Positions 15,941 through 25,711 of a DNA stretch of 64,000 nucleotides are shown piece by piece (within the stretch, counting starts at the first letter, position 1; each line of letters opens with the position of its first letter). Source of the stretch: Lachnospiraceae bacterium (GTDB lineage: Bacteria; Bacillota; Clostridia; Lachnospirales; Lachnospiraceae). Position numbers and translations under genes: made by a program. The notes beneath the pieces were generated by a model. That model was not told the DNA's origin, made no database searches, and saw nothing but the letters and a program-made list of their open reading frames with translations. The stretch spans positions 18,456-82,455 of the forward strand of contig JAILFK010000002.1 in the NCBI GenBank assembly GCA_024697595.1, written 5' to 3'.

Positions 15941-16924
15941 ATGTTTGGTTTTGGACAATTAATCGAGATCCTCAAGAAGGATCCAAAGAAAATCGTTTTT
16001 ACAGAGGGAACAGATGCTCGTATCTTAGAAGCTGCATCTCGTTTATTGACAGGTAGATTCCTTCATCCAATCCTTATCGGAGCTGTTGATGATGTGAAGA
16101 AGGCTGCAGACGATGCTGGTTTCAATATCGATGGAGCTACAATTATCGATCCACTTAACTATGACAAGATGGATGAGATGGTTGATTTATTCTGTGAGCT
16201 TCGTAAGAGCAAGGGTGTTACACCAGAGCAGGCTAGAGAGACACTCAAGGCTGCTAACTATTTTGGAACAATGCTTGTAAAGATGGGTGAGGCTGATTCA
16301 CTTTTAGGTGGAGCAACTTATTCTACAGCAGATACAGTTCGTCCTGCATTACAGCTTATCAAGACTAAGCCAGGAAACAACATCGTATCATCTTGCTTTA
16401 TTATGGTACGTCCTGGAGCTACAGGTGAGAACGAAGTTCTTGCTATGGCTGACTGTGCTATCAACATTAAGCCATCTGAGGATGATCTTGTTGAGATCGC
16501 TTCAGAGACAGCTGACTGTGCTAAGATCTTCGGAGTAGATCCAAAGGTTGCATTCTTAAGCTACTCAACATTTGGCTCTGGAAAGGGTGAGGATGTTGAC
16601 AAGATGAGAAATGCTTGTGAGAAGGCTAAGGCTGCCAGACCTGACCTTGCTATCGATGGCGAGATTCAGTTTGATGCTGCAGTTTCTCCAAGAGTTGCAC
16701 GTACAAAGTGCCCAGACTCAGCAGTAGCAGGATATGCTAACACATTTATTTTCCCTGATATCAATGCAGGAAATATTGGTTACAAGATCGCTCAGAGACT
16801 TGGTAACTTCGAAGCATATGGACCAATCTTACTTGGACTTAATGCCCCAGTAAACGATCTTTCACGTGGATGCAACGCTGGTGAAGTTTATTCAATGGCT
16901 ATCATCACAGCTGCACTTGCATAA
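15941..16924 (+). CDS. pta: Phosphate acetyltransferase
   Basis: Interconverts acetyl-CoA and acetyl phosphate, feeding acetate formation and ATP production in fermentation. The 327-residue single-domain form is typical of Firmicutes. Visible signatures are VFTEGTDARILEAA, GGATYSTADTVRPAL, the CoA/phosphate region SYSTFGSGKGEDV, and C-terminal FPDINAGNIGYKIAQR. AAAGGAG precedes the ATG. The usual partner gene ackA is not in the window; an own promoter and terminator suggest a single-gene transcript. Confidence 0.96.
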   Translation: MFGFGQLIEILKKDPKKIVFTEGTDARILEAASRLLTGRFLHPILIGAVDDVKKAADDAGFNIDGATIIDPLNYDKMDEMVDLFCELRKSKGVTPEQARETLKAANYFGTMLVKMGEADSLLGGATYSTADTVRPALQLIKTKPGNNIVSSCFIMVRPGATGENEVLAMADCAINIKPSEDDLVEIASETADCAKIFGVDPKVAFLSYSTFGSGKGEDVDKMRNACEKAKAARPDLAIDGEIQFDAAVSPRVARTKCPDSAVAGYANTFIFPDINAGNIGYKIAQRLGNFEAYGPILLGLNAPVNDLSRGCNAGEVYSMAIITAALA

Positions 16925-16956
16925 AACAAAACATTTTATATAATAATGGAATTTCA

Positions 16957-16992
16957 AAATCTCAGGTTTCACTATGGAGCCTGGGATTTTTT
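16957..16992 (+). terminator. Intrinsic terminator of pta
   Basis: AAATCTCAGG (16957-16966) pairs with CCTGGGATTT (16980-16989), 10 bp with one wobble, running into a T-tract. Confidence 0.85.
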
Positions 16993-17063
16993 GTGTTAAA
17001 ATATATTCATGAAAAATATTTAATTTTGAGGGTGTATTTTTTGTTTTTAAATGGGGGATAAAA

Positions 17064-19580
17064 ATGAAAATAGCAAGATGGGTTGAGGATATTACTATCA
17101 TAGAAAATGTGATTTCCGTTCAAACTAATGATGTGGAAATTAGAGTAAGCGCTTTGACGGAGGATATTCTTCGTATAAGGGCTGGATTTGATGGAGATTT
17201 TACCGAGGAGTCCTACGATTTGACAATGACTGCTTGGCCTGATTTGATGGATGATTACATGGTGGGATACCGTCGGAGAGTTTCTTTAGTCGACGTAAAT
17301 ATTGGTGAGGAAAATGATAGTGTATCCACCTTTACCATGGGACATTTTATGGTTGAAATCCATCACAATCCATTTCTTTTGCAAGTGCTGGATCTTGAGG
17401 GCAATATTTTACATGAAGATATAGAAAAAAGAGGTTGGATGCTAGATTCCAACAATAGAAGAATTCACGCTTCTGTTATTGAAACAGGAGATCATTTCTA
17501 CGGGTTTGGGGAGAGAACCGGACACCTAAATAAAAAGGGGAAACTTATGACCTTTTCTCCTGGAGACTGTATGGGTTACGACCCTATTGAGACAGATCCT
17601 CTCTATAAACATATTCCTTTTTACATAAAACTAAATGATAGAACAAAGCGGGCAGTGGGTTATTTCTACCACAATACCTACGAGTGCGATTTTAACATGG
17701 GTAGAAGTCACAGCAATTATGTGAAGCATCACAGCATCTATAGAACGGACGGTGGGGATATAGATTTGTTTTTGATTGCAGGACCCAAGGTTCGAGATGT
17801 TATCCGTCGTTATACAGATTTGACAGGTAAGAGCGCTATGCTTCCTAAGGCCGCACTTGGCTATCTTGGAAGTTCTATGTACTATGCAGAACTTCCTAAG
17901 GATGCGGATCAGGGAATTATAGATTTTGTGGACACTGCGAAGAAAGAAGATATTCCAGTAGATGGATTTCAACTGTCAAGCGGTTATTGTAACATCGCCA
18001 CAGCGGAGGGGCTAAAAAGATGTACCTTCACTTGGAACAGAGATAGATTTAGTGATCCTGAGAAATTTTTTGCGGAGATGGATAGGCGGGGGATTACTGT
18101 TTCTCCAAATGTAAAGCCGGCAATGTTGCTTTGTCATCCTCTAAATCAGGAGATGGCAGCCCGGGGGCTTTTTGTAAAAGATTCCAAGGAGGAAGTTCCT
18201 GCCATTGGTTTATGGTGGGGCGGCGATGGCAACTATGTGGATTTTACAAGTGCCGCCAACAGAGAGACATGGAAAAAATATTTAACAGAAAATGTATTAG
18301 ACTATGGCGCCACGTCCATATGGAATGATAATTGCGAGTACGATGGAGTAACTGACAAGGATGCTCGAGTTTGCTTTGAGGGCAAGGGTGCTACTGTGGG
18401 TCAGGTGAAATCTGAGATGGCTAATATCATGTGTCACGTGGCGGTGGAGGCCATAAAGGAGTCTTATCCTAATACGAGACCTTTTGTGGTTTGTAGAAGT
18501 GGACATGCAGGGATACAGAGGTATGCTCAGACTTGGGCTGGAGATAATTACACCAGTTGGGAGAGTCTGCGCTACAATATTGCAACTATTCTGGGCATGA
18601 GCTTAAGCGGTGTTGCAAATCAAGGTTGCGATATAGGTGGATTCTATGGCTCTGCTCCAGAGGAAGAACTGCTTCTTAGATGGGTTCAAAATGGTATTTT
18701 TCAACCGAGATTTTCCATTCATTCCACCAATACAGACAACACAGTGACTGAAGCTTGGATGTATGAAAATACCAAGAAGTATGTGGTTGAAGCCATTAAA
18801 TTGAGATATAGACTTATGCCTTATCTATATTCTCTTATGCGTCGGGCGGCAGTTACTGGTTTGCCTATTATGGAGCCGCTGTTAAGTGCTTATCAGGATG
18901 ATGTAAATGTCTATGATGAAGATGTAAACTTTATGGAGGGCGATTCCTTGTTGGTGGCAAATGTTGTAATAAAGGGTGCTACCACAAGAGAAATATATTT
19001 TCCGGAGGGCTATAGATTTTATGACTACAGAACTTACGAAAAGTATGAAGGTGGTAAGATTTATGAGTTGCCGGTGGATATAAGCTCTATTCCTATGTTT
19101 ATCAAGGAAGGTGGAATTGTCACAGAGAGTGCGAATCAAATTTATAATTTGTCAAATGAGAAAATCACGGATTTGAAAATTATCTGTGCGCCACTTGAAA
19201 ATAGTGATGAGGTAAATGTTTTTGAATTATATGATGACGATGGAAAAACTATGAATTATGAAAAAGGCGAGTATAGCCTCACAGAAATAAATATGAGTTC
19301 AGGTGAAGTAGTGACGCTTCAATTCAAGACCTGTGGGGATTATGTTGCTCCTGTGGAAAATATTTTCATAGATATGATTCATAAAAAGTCTTGCCCATAT
19401 TCAGTTGAAGTTGATGGGGATGAGATAACACATTTTACATATAAGGAGAAATTTGATGAGAGCCTAGAGGGCTGGTATTACGATATGACATTGGGATGTG
19501 TGAAAATCAAATATCCAAAGAACAAGGATAATTATGATGTGAAAGTAGATTTTAGAAATAAAGACCTGTTGGGCATGTAA
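17064..19580 (+). CDS. Glycoside hydrolase family 31 (alpha-glucosidase/xylosidase type)
   Basis: The 838-residue protein has the GH31 layout: an N-terminal beta-sandwich (about 1-235), a catalytic barrel, and C-terminal beta domains. The predicted nucleophile is Asp422 in SIWNDNCEYDG and the acid/base is Asp494 in WAGDNYTSW; CRSGHAGIQRY is the usual preceding block. There is no signal peptide, so it acts inside the cell on imported oligosaccharides. The exact substrate (alpha-glucoside or alpha-xyloside) cannot be read from the sequence. It stands alone between pta and a small minus-strand gene, without a transporter or regulator. GGGGGA precedes the ATG. Confidence 0.9.
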   Translation: MKIARWVEDITIIENVISVQTNDVEIRVSALTEDILRIRAGFDGDFTEESYDLTMTAWPDLMDDYMVGYRRRVSLVDVNIGEENDSVSTFTMGHFMVEIHHNPFLLQVLDLEGNILHEDIEKRGWMLDSNNRRIHASVIETGDHFYGFGERTGHLNKKGKLMTFSPGDCMGYDPIETDPLYKHIPFYIKLNDRTKRAVGYFYHNTYECDFNMGRSHSNYVKHHSIYRTDGGDIDLFLIAGPKVRDVIRRYTDLTGKSAMLPKAALGYLGSSMYYAELPKDADQGIIDFVDTAKKEDIPVDGFQLSSGYCNIATAEGLKRCTFTWNRDRFSDPEKFFAEMDRRGITVSPNVKPAMLLCHPLNQEMAARGLFVKDSKEEVPAIGLWWGGDGNYVDFTSAANRETWKKYLTENVLDYGATSIWNDNCEYDGVTDKDARVCFEGKGATVGQVKSEMANIMCHVAVEAIKESYPNTRPFVVCRSGHAGIQRYAQTWAGDNYTSWESLRYNIATILGMSLSGVANQGCDIGGFYGSAPEEELLLRWVQNGIFQPRFSIHSTNTDNTVTEAWMYENTKKYVVEAIKLRYRLMPYLYSLMRRAAVTGLPIMEPLLSAYQDDVNVYDEDVNFMEGDSLLVANVVIKGATTREIYFPEGYRFYDYRTYEKYEGGKIYELPVDISSIPMFIKEGGIVTESANQIYNLSNEKITDLKIICAPLENSDEVNVFELYDDDGKTMNYEKGEYSLTEINMSSGEVVTLQFKTCGDYVAPVENIFIDMIHKKSCPYSVEVDGDEITHFTYKEKFDESLEGWYYDMTLGCVKIKYPKNKDNYDVKVDFRNKDLLGM

Positions 19581-19586
19581 ATATGC

Positions 19587-19763
19587 CTACTTGTCGATAT
19601 GTAACTCGTATTTGTCGTTGAATACCCATACTCTTTTGGTTGAATATTCGTGGAAATTGATGCATTTACCATGTTCTATTTCCAATTCGATTACTCGGTC
19701 CATATCAAGTTCCGCAGCTTCTAATATTTGATTGGCTGTTTGTTGAATTGTATTTGGATTCAT
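19587..19763 (-). CDS. Small hypothetical protein, 58 residues
   Basis: On the minus strand, MNPNTIQQTANQILEAAELD starts 4 bases after AGAGGTAA, a fair ribosome binding site. The product is acidic with an N-terminal amphipathic helix and a likely C-terminal beta hairpin (KRVWVFNDKYELHI). It has no recognised motif. It is convergent with the GH31 gene (6 bp apart). I recognise no family; reality as a gene rests on the start signal and sensible composition. Confidence 0.55.
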   Translation of the reverse strand: MNPNTIQQTANQILEAAELDMDRVIELEIEHGKCINFHEYSTKRVWVFNDKYELHIDK

Positions 19764-19934
19764 GGGGTTACCTCTGTGAAATGTTTTCGCCAAATAATGC
19801 TTATCAGTTTATTAGTATTCTAATTATATAACAAAAATGGATGGCAAATATAACAAAAATAAATATAAAAATCTATAAATATTTCCTTGGGAATGATTAT
19901 ATACAATTATTGTGAAAATAAAATGTCTTGAATC

Positions 19935-19943
19935 TGATATAAT
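19935..19943 (+). promoter_or_regulatory. Extended -10 promoter of recJ
   Basis: TGATATAAT is a perfect extended -10 element, 30 bp upstream of the recJ start. Confidence 0.6.
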
Positions 19944-19973
19944 GGGACAAATGCTAGAAAGAAGGAAAAGCGG

Positions 19974-21692
19974 ATGTCAAAATGGTTTGTATACAACAAG
20001 AAAGCTGATTTTAAGGCACTAGGAGAAAAATATAATATAGATCAAGTTGTGGCAAGAATTATCGTAAATAGGGATGTTAAAGAGGAAGATATGGGAGAGT
20101 ATCTTAGTCCCACAAAAGAGTATTTACATGATGGTTCAACCATGAAAGATATGAAGCAGGGTGTAAATATAATCAAGAACGCTATTGATGAAAACAAGAA
20201 GATACGCATTATAGGAGATTATGATGTGGATGGAATTCAGTCGACATATATTTTACATCAAGGACTTTTGCGCGTGGGCGCTAGCGTGGATTATGCTATC
20301 CCGGATCGAGTGGAAGATGGTTATGGAATAAATGTAAATATGGTTGAAGCTGCAAAGGAAAATGGCGTGGAAACTATTATTACATGTGATAACGGAATTG
20401 CTGCCAGGGATGCTATAAAACGCGCCAAGGAATTGGGGATGCAGGTGGTTGTGACAGATCATCATGAGATTCCCTTTGAGGATGTTGATGGAAAAAGAAG
20501 GTATATATTACCTGAGGCGGATGCGGTTATCAATCCTCATCAGGTGGATTGCAATTATCCTTTTGATAAATTGTGCGGTGCTGCAGTTGCCTGGAAATTT
20601 ATTGAACAGTTATATGAGGCCTGCGGATTGACCAGGGAGGATGCATATGTATTTATTGAAAATGCTGCCTTTGCCACAGTGTGCGATGTGATGGAGTTGG
20701 TGGGGGAGAATAGAACCATTGTAAAACTGGGATTGAATAAGTTGAACGCAACGAAGAATATGGGGATAGAGACCTTGATTCGAAGATGTGGTTTGGAGGA
20801 TACTGATTTAAATTCCTATCATTTAGGGTTCGTGTTAGGACCTTGTCTAAATGCCAGTGGAAGATTGGATTCCGCAACTGTAGCCATTGAATTATTGGAG
20901 ACCACCTCACCTATTCAAGCTGCCCAGTTGGCAGAGAAATTGCAGCAGCTGAATGAGGAAAGAAAGACCATGACGGAGATCGGCATTAAGAATGCCCAAG
21001 AGGCAATAGAACGAGAAGGCATGGAGGAGGATGTGGTTTTGGTGATATATTTGCCAGATATCCACGAGAGTGTGGCAGGAATTATCGCTGGGCGAATTAG
21101 AGAACGCTATGAGAGGCCGGTATTCGTTTTGGTAAATGCTGCAGATGGAGACGGAGTGAAGGGCTCAGGCAGGTCGTTAGATGGTTATTCCATGTATGAG
21201 AAAATGTGTGAGTGCAAGGATCTGCTTACTAAGTTTGGCGGTCATCCAAAGGCAGCAGGACTTTCTCTCCCAAAGGAAAATGTCGAAAAATTTAGACGTG
21301 CTTTAAATGAAAATGCTGGAGTTACATTGTCGGAGGTTGAGGAAAAAGTACACATTGATGTACCGATGCCTTTTGGTTATATATCGGAAAAACTTATAGA
21401 ACAAATGGATGTGCTAGAACCCTTTGGAAATGCCAATAGCAAACCTGTATTTGCGCAAAAGGATGTACGAGTAATAAGCAAGAAAAATATTGGTAAAACA
21501 GGCCAGTTTTTAAAAATGGTTTTAAGGGATGCCAATGGTGCGGATATTGATGCCCTATATTTTGGTGACATAGATAAAATTGAAAATGTTCTATCTCAAA
21601 AAAATAATTGCATGAATATATTGTACTATCCACAAATCAATGAATACAGAGGTGTGAAAAGCGTCCAAATTGTGGTGAGTGATATTGCATAA
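19974..21692 (+). CDS. recJ: Single-stranded-DNA-specific exonuclease RecJ
   Basis: 5'-3' exonuclease used in recombination and mismatch repair. The 572 residues show the DHH-family motifs in order: IIGDYDVDGI, TCDNGIAA, VVVTDHHEIP, the GPCLNASGRLD block, then the DHHA1 half with HESVAGIIAGR, GSGRS and FGGHPKAAG, and a C-terminal OB-like region. AAGGAAAAG precedes the ATG at 19974. Confidence 0.95.
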   Translation: MSKWFVYNKKADFKALGEKYNIDQVVARIIVNRDVKEEDMGEYLSPTKEYLHDGSTMKDMKQGVNIIKNAIDENKKIRIIGDYDVDGIQSTYILHQGLLRVGASVDYAIPDRVEDGYGINVNMVEAAKENGVETIITCDNGIAARDAIKRAKELGMQVVVTDHHEIPFEDVDGKRRYILPEADAVINPHQVDCNYPFDKLCGAAVAWKFIEQLYEACGLTREDAYVFIENAAFATVCDVMELVGENRTIVKLGLNKLNATKNMGIETLIRRCGLEDTDLNSYHLGFVLGPCLNASGRLDSATVAIELLETTSPIQAAQLAEKLQQLNEERKTMTEIGIKNAQEAIEREGMEEDVVLVIYLPDIHESVAGIIAGRIRERYERPVFVLVNAADGDGVKGSGRSLDGYSMYEKMCECKDLLTKFGGHPKAAGLSLPKENVEKFRRALNENAGVTLSEVEEKVHIDVPMPFGYISEKLIEQMDVLEPFGNANSKPVFAQKDVRVISKKNIGKTGQFLKMVLRDANGADIDALYFGDIDKIENVLSQKNNCMNILYYPQINEYRGVKSVQIVVSDIA

Positions 21693-21736
21693 AACTCTTT
21701 AATTAATTACAATAATAGACATCGGGGGACATTTGT

Positions 21737-22687
21737 ATGTTTGGAAATAAAGGTGTTAAAGAACAACTTCAAAAAGCAGAAAAAATAAGCGCACAATCTA
21801 TGGAGACGTTGGGCGAAGTCACATCTCATGTGGCTGATATCAGAGTGGAAATAGATCAGTTGAATATGAGCGCCAGCAGAATGGACCATAGTTTGACCAA
21901 GGTGGTGGATTGCACCAAGGAAGCTAGAGATTGTAATGAAGAGATTCAAGATAAATTGCAGGACATGCAAGATATGGCAGGTCAGGTGGTTGAGCAGGGA
22001 CAGCATGTTGCAAAAGAGTACAAAAGTCAAAGAGAATTTGTATCTAAGCAGAAAGAAGAACTGTCAGATCTTATAGAAGATGGTAAGAATTATACTAAAT
22101 TATCAAAGTCCATCTCAGAAAATTCAAAAAAGCAAGAAGAACAATTGGTGGCGTTGATGGCAGAGATAACAAGCATTCGAACTGTTGTGAACAACATTGG
22201 AGCTATGGCTTTGGATGCAGCTATTGAGGCGGGCCGATTGGGCGAACAGGGTATGAATTTTGTCAAGGCTGCTGAAAATATACGTCAAGTGACAGGTGAG
22301 TTTGGCGAGAAGACAGAGGAACTTCAGATGAGTTTGCAGGAGATGCAGCAAACTCATCAAATGTCACAGCAGGATACTAATAAGTTTATTTCCTTGGTGA
22401 AAGATAATAATAAGACGGCGCAAAACTTAATGAATGCTGCAGAGAAAAACGAGAAAAAGGAAGCGGCGGATTGTGAAATATTAGATGAATATCTAGATGA
22501 AATAAAAGGTCTTCAAAGCGAGATTGTTGACATGAATGACAGAAGTATAAAAAAGCAGGAAACCATATTGAACGAGATGGAGAGTATTGGTTCTTGTTAT
22601 ATGGAACAACAAGAGAGCGCAACGAAGATTGAGGAAGCTTTAATCAAGATGAAACAGAGCTTAGAAAATGTTGAAAAAGAAAATTAA
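21737..22687 (+). CDS. Soluble methyl-accepting-chemotaxis-like protein
   Basis: A 316-residue, almost wholly coiled-coil protein without transmembrane segments or a sensor domain. Residues around 150-190 (VVNNIGAMALDAAIEAGRLG then AAENIRQVT) match the signalling hairpin tip of methyl-accepting chemotaxis proteins, where the family has NLLALNAAIEAARAGE. By homology it could bind CheA/CheW in a cytoplasmic array, but the tip deviates (ALDAAIEAGRL), so coupling is uncertain. GGGGGA precedes the ATG. No che gene is adjacent; cheV is at 55659. Confidence 0.75.
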   Translation: MFGNKGVKEQLQKAEKISAQSMETLGEVTSHVADIRVEIDQLNMSASRMDHSLTKVVDCTKEARDCNEEIQDKLQDMQDMAGQVVEQGQHVAKEYKSQREFVSKQKEELSDLIEDGKNYTKLSKSISENSKKQEEQLVALMAEITSIRTVVNNIGAMALDAAIEAGRLGEQGMNFVKAAENIRQVTGEFGEKTEELQMSLQEMQQTHQMSQQDTNKFISLVKDNNKTAQNLMNAAEKNEKKEAADCEILDEYLDEIKGLQSEIVDMNDRSIKKQETILNEMESIGSCYMEQQESATKIEEALIKMKQSLENVEKEN

Positions 22688-22709
22688 ATAAAGTGGAGGG
22701 GGATTTGTG

Positions 22710-23651
22710 ATGAGAAAAGAGGAGTTTACATTTAAATCATCAAACAATGTAAGTGAAATCCATGCGGTAAAATGGCAACCTGATACCGAACCGGTTGCAG
22801 TCATTCAATTAGTGCATGGAATGGTCGAGTATATTGAGAGATATACAGATTTTGCGGAGTTCCTTGTGAGCAAGGGGTTCATTGTTGTGGGACATGACCA
22901 TGTGGGGCATGGACATTCCATGGCAAATATCGAAGAGGCAGGTTATATGTATAGCGATCATCCGAGTGAGATTATGGTGGATGATATGTTTGAAATGTAT
23001 AAATTGACTCAGCCTAAATATGAGAACTTACCATATTTTATTTTAGGGCATAGTATGGGGTCATATATGCTTCGTATGTTTTTGTGTAAGTATGCCAATG
23101 ATTTGAAAAATATATCTGGTGCCATAATTATGGGTACTGGCTCAGAGGCGGATGGAACAATCAAGGCAGGTCTTAAGATTATCAATTTAATTGGAAAAAT
23201 CAAGGGTGAGAACTATAGAAGTACCTTTGTGAGAAATATGACTTATGGTGCTCCTTACAAACAATTTGATTGTACAGGAGCGAATCCTGAAAACAGTTGG
23301 TTGACCAAGGATACAAATATTGTAATGTCATATTATGATGATCCATATTGTTCATTTATTTTCCCAATCCATGCATATAGAGGCCTTTTGGAATCTACAG
23401 CTTATGATAATGATATGGACAATATTAATAAGATGCGCAAAGATATGCCAATATTTTTTGTGTCAGGAGAATGTGATCCTGTGGGAAACTTAGGCAAGGG
23501 TGTTCAGGAGGCATGTGATAAGTTCAAGGCTGCTGGCATGGAGGATGTGACTATGAAGTTGTATCCAAATGATCGTCATGAAATTTTAAATGAGTTGGAT
23601 CGTGATGTGGTTTACAACGATATTTATCAGTGGATGACATCAAAGATGTAA
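22710..23651 (+). CDS. Alpha/beta hydrolase (monoacylglycerol lipase/lysophospholipase type)
   Basis: The ATG at 22710 follows GGAGGGGG; a GTG one codon earlier is also possible. The 313-residue protein has an alpha/beta-hydrolase fold with the nucleophile elbow LGHSMGS, an oxyanion region VHGMVEY, the acid in GECDPVGN and the base in NDRHEIL. GHDHVGHGHS is typical of the monoglyceride-lipase/PldB group. There is no signal peptide, so it is a cytosolic esterase of unknown substrate. A long hairpin follows. Confidence 0.87.
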   Translation: MRKEEFTFKSSNNVSEIHAVKWQPDTEPVAVIQLVHGMVEYIERYTDFAEFLVSKGFIVVGHDHVGHGHSMANIEEAGYMYSDHPSEIMVDDMFEMYKLTQPKYENLPYFILGHSMGSYMLRMFLCKYANDLKNISGAIIMGTGSEADGTIKAGLKIINLIGKIKGENYRSTFVRNMTYGAPYKQFDCTGANPENSWLTKDTNIVMSYYDDPYCSFIFPIHAYRGLLESTAYDNDMDNINKMRKDMPIFFVSGECDPVGNLGKGVQEACDKFKAAGMEDVTMKLYPNDRHEILNELDRDVVYNDIYQWMTSKM

Positions 23652-23685
23652 TTGTAATTCGAATAAAAATAGAGAAAATATTAAA

Positions 23686-23731
23686 CCCTAGAAGAAGGCG
23701 GTTAAAAAGTGATAACCAAAATCTTCTAGGG
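23686..23731. terminator. Bidirectional terminator-like hairpin
   Basis: CCCTAGAAGA (23686-23695) pairs perfectly with TCTTCTAGGG (23722-23731), and the loop contains a second GGTTA/TAACC stem. T-richness after it is modest on both strands. It separates two convergent genes. Confidence 0.7.
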
Positions 23732-23772
23732 CTTTATATATGTTTTCAAAAATTATTTTAAATATATATTGA

Positions 23773-24825
23773 TTAAACCTTCTTGCTTAGGAAAGATAAA
23801 ATGACTCGAAGTGGTTTGAAGTCGTCTTGTATCTCTTCTACCTTAAGACGATTCTCCTCGTTAAAGCCAACAAGTATATTATGATTTGCTTCCGCAAGGT
23901 AATCCATAATACCATCAATATCAGATTTTACATTTTTCGGACATTTTATATAATGCCTGTTGGTGGCAGCAATATGAAGTGTATAAGAAATGCTGAAATG
24001 GTGCCACATAAATTTATGCAAAGTTGAATACTTATATATCCATATAATCTGATCAATAGGAACTATGGCAATTCCGTATTTAGAGGTTTCAATAAAATAA
24101 TGTTCTGTTATAAACATATCCTCTGTTGCAAGCTGAGGTAGGGTAGCTAATTCTTCCTCTGCCTGAGCTAGTATTTTTTTAGGGTTGCCATAGGCTCTTA
24201 ACTTCTGAATTGGATAAGAGTACGCAGGGAACAATATATACATTATATAAATGATGATGTTACATATTGCAAATAGTCCTGTAAAGGCATACACAAACAA
24301 GAATAATCTAGTTCTTAGGTCTGTTGCAGCAGGCTCGGATAACATATATTTTGATACAGTGGAATGTATTCCATCTGCGTCCCAATTTAAATCTACGGCC
24401 AAAGAATCAAGAAGCAGATCCAAGGCGCGAGAGTTATATGTTATCTTGGCAGGAACATCAATATTTTCTATATATGGAATTCCTTGCTCACATGTTTTAG
24501 GTGACAATAGAAGGAAGATGCATTGATCATTTACCATAGTGTAGTAGTAATATCCTTCCGTTCCAAATATCCATTCTTTTGTATACCCTGTAAAATATAA
24601 ATTTGATAAATTGATATTGATATATTCCGTTTTATCTTTTTGTAATTTCTCTAGACTAAAGCCAGCTTCTGTAGAATTAACTTTAGTGGGTGCAGCCATC
24701 TGTGTAACCGGCATGGCAAAGGTTAAAATCAATATAAAAATCAAATATAAAATTGGCGATATGATTCGTTGTTTATAAAAACTTTGAATGTTTTTTACTA
24801 TATAATGCTCAAGATTATTAATCAT
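23773..24825 (-). CDS. Membrane protein of unknown function
   Basis: Using the ATG at 24825 (MINNLEHYIVKN) gives 350 residues. One transmembrane helix lies at about 22-42, then an extracytoplasmic domain of about 140 residues, a strongly hydrophobic segment at about 185-215 that could be one or two helices, and a C-terminal cytoplasmic domain of about 130 residues with alternating beta strands (HYFIETSKYGIAIVP, IIWIYKY) like a PH-type fold. I do not recognise a function. No Shine-Dalgarno is visible; a promoter-like pair TTGATT-17-TATACT (minus strand) ends only 7 bases before the ATG. It is divergent from the methyltransferase gene. Confidence 0.7.
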   Translation of the reverse strand: MINNLEHYIVKNIQSFYKQRIISPILYLIFILILTFAMPVTQMAAPTKVNSTEAGFSLEKLQKDKTEYININLSNLYFTGYTKEWIFGTEGYYYYTMVNDQCIFLLLSPKTCEQGIPYIENIDVPAKITYNSRALDLLLDSLAVDLNWDADGIHSTVSKYMLSEPAATDLRTRLFLFVYAFTGLFAICNIIIYIMYILFPAYSYPIQKLRAYGNPKKILAQAEEELATLPQLATEDMFITEHYFIETSKYGIAIVPIDQIIWIYKYSTLHKFMWHHFSISYTLHIAATNRHYIKCPKNVKSDIDGIMDYLAEANHNILVGFNEENRLKVEEIQDDFKPLRVILSFLSKKV

Positions 24826-24832
24826 ATTTTTA

Positions 24833-24861
24833 AGTATATGATTTAGAACAAGAATAATCAA
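24833..24861 (-). promoter_or_regulatory. Minus-strand promoter abutting the start codon
   Basis: On the minus strand TTGATT (24856-24861) and TATACT (24833-24838) are 17 bp apart. Transcription from it would start at or next to the ATG at 24825, suggesting a leaderless message. Confidence 0.5.
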
Positions 24862-24943
24862 GGCAAAGTGCCTATCTTCTTTGCATTTGCTATAAAATAT
24901 GGTAGTATAGCAAATGGGAAAAAATGTCTTTTGGAGGATGATT

Positions 24944-25711
24944 ATGGCATCATATGAAAGCTTCGCTGAAGTATATGATATGTATATGGACAATGTGGAT
25001 TATGAGCAGTGGTGTCAGAATCTAATTCAAGTGTTGAATCAATATCAGATAGATGATGGTTTGGTGGCTGAGTTGGGCTGCGGTACAGGCAAGATGACTA
25101 GGGCGCTTAGAAATCATGGTTTTGATATGATTGGAATCGATAATTCTTATGATATGCTAGGTATTGCTATGTCAGAGGACATGCAAGACATATTGTATCT
25201 GTGTCAGGATATGAGAGAGTTTGAACTATATGGAACAGTTCGCGCGGTGGTAAGTGTGTGCGATTCCATGAACTATATTGTGGGGATAGAAGATTTGACC
25301 CAGGTCATTTCACTGGCCAACAATTATCTTGATCCAAAAGGAATATTTATATTTGACATGAATACCATTTATAAATATGAACACATTTTAGCGGACAATA
25401 CCTTTGCGGAAAATCGCGATGAGGGTAGTTTCATTTGGGAAAATGAATATGATAAAAATTCTCAAATCAATGAATATGATTTAACTTTATATATTGCTGA
25501 TGAGGAAAATGATGACGCATCAGATACTTTCTATCAAAGATATGAAGAACAGCATATACAAAGGGCATATACTATAGAAGAAATAAAGCAAGCTGTGGCT
25601 GCTGGAGGTATGGTAATGCTTGATATTTTAGATGTGGATACTATGGATAAACCCACAGATACTACTGAAAGAATTTATGTGATAGCCCAGGAAAGGGGTA
25701 AGGAGATATAG
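24944..25711 (+). CDS. SAM-dependent methyltransferase, class I
   Basis: The ATG at 24944 is 6 bases after GGAGG (24933-24937). The 255-residue protein has a Rossmann fold with the SAM-binding motif AELGCGTGKMT, the acidic residue ending strand 2 (MIGIDNS), CQDMREF, and an FDMNT motif after strand 5. The substrate is not predictable. It abuts hslO directly (stop TAG then ATG), and the pair continues into nadE, making a likely three-gene operon. Confidence 0.88.
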   Translation: MASYESFAEVYDMYMDNVDYEQWCQNLIQVLNQYQIDDGLVAELGCGTGKMTRALRNHGFDMIGIDNSYDMLGIAMSEDMQDILYLCQDMREFELYGTVRAVVSVCDSMNYIVGIEDLTQVISLANNYLDPKGIFIFDMNTIYKYEHILADNTFAENRDEGSFIWENEYDKNSQINEYDLTLYIADEENDDASDTFYQRYEEQHIQRAYTIEEIKQAVAAGGMVMLDILDVDTMDKPTDTTERIYVIAQERGKEI

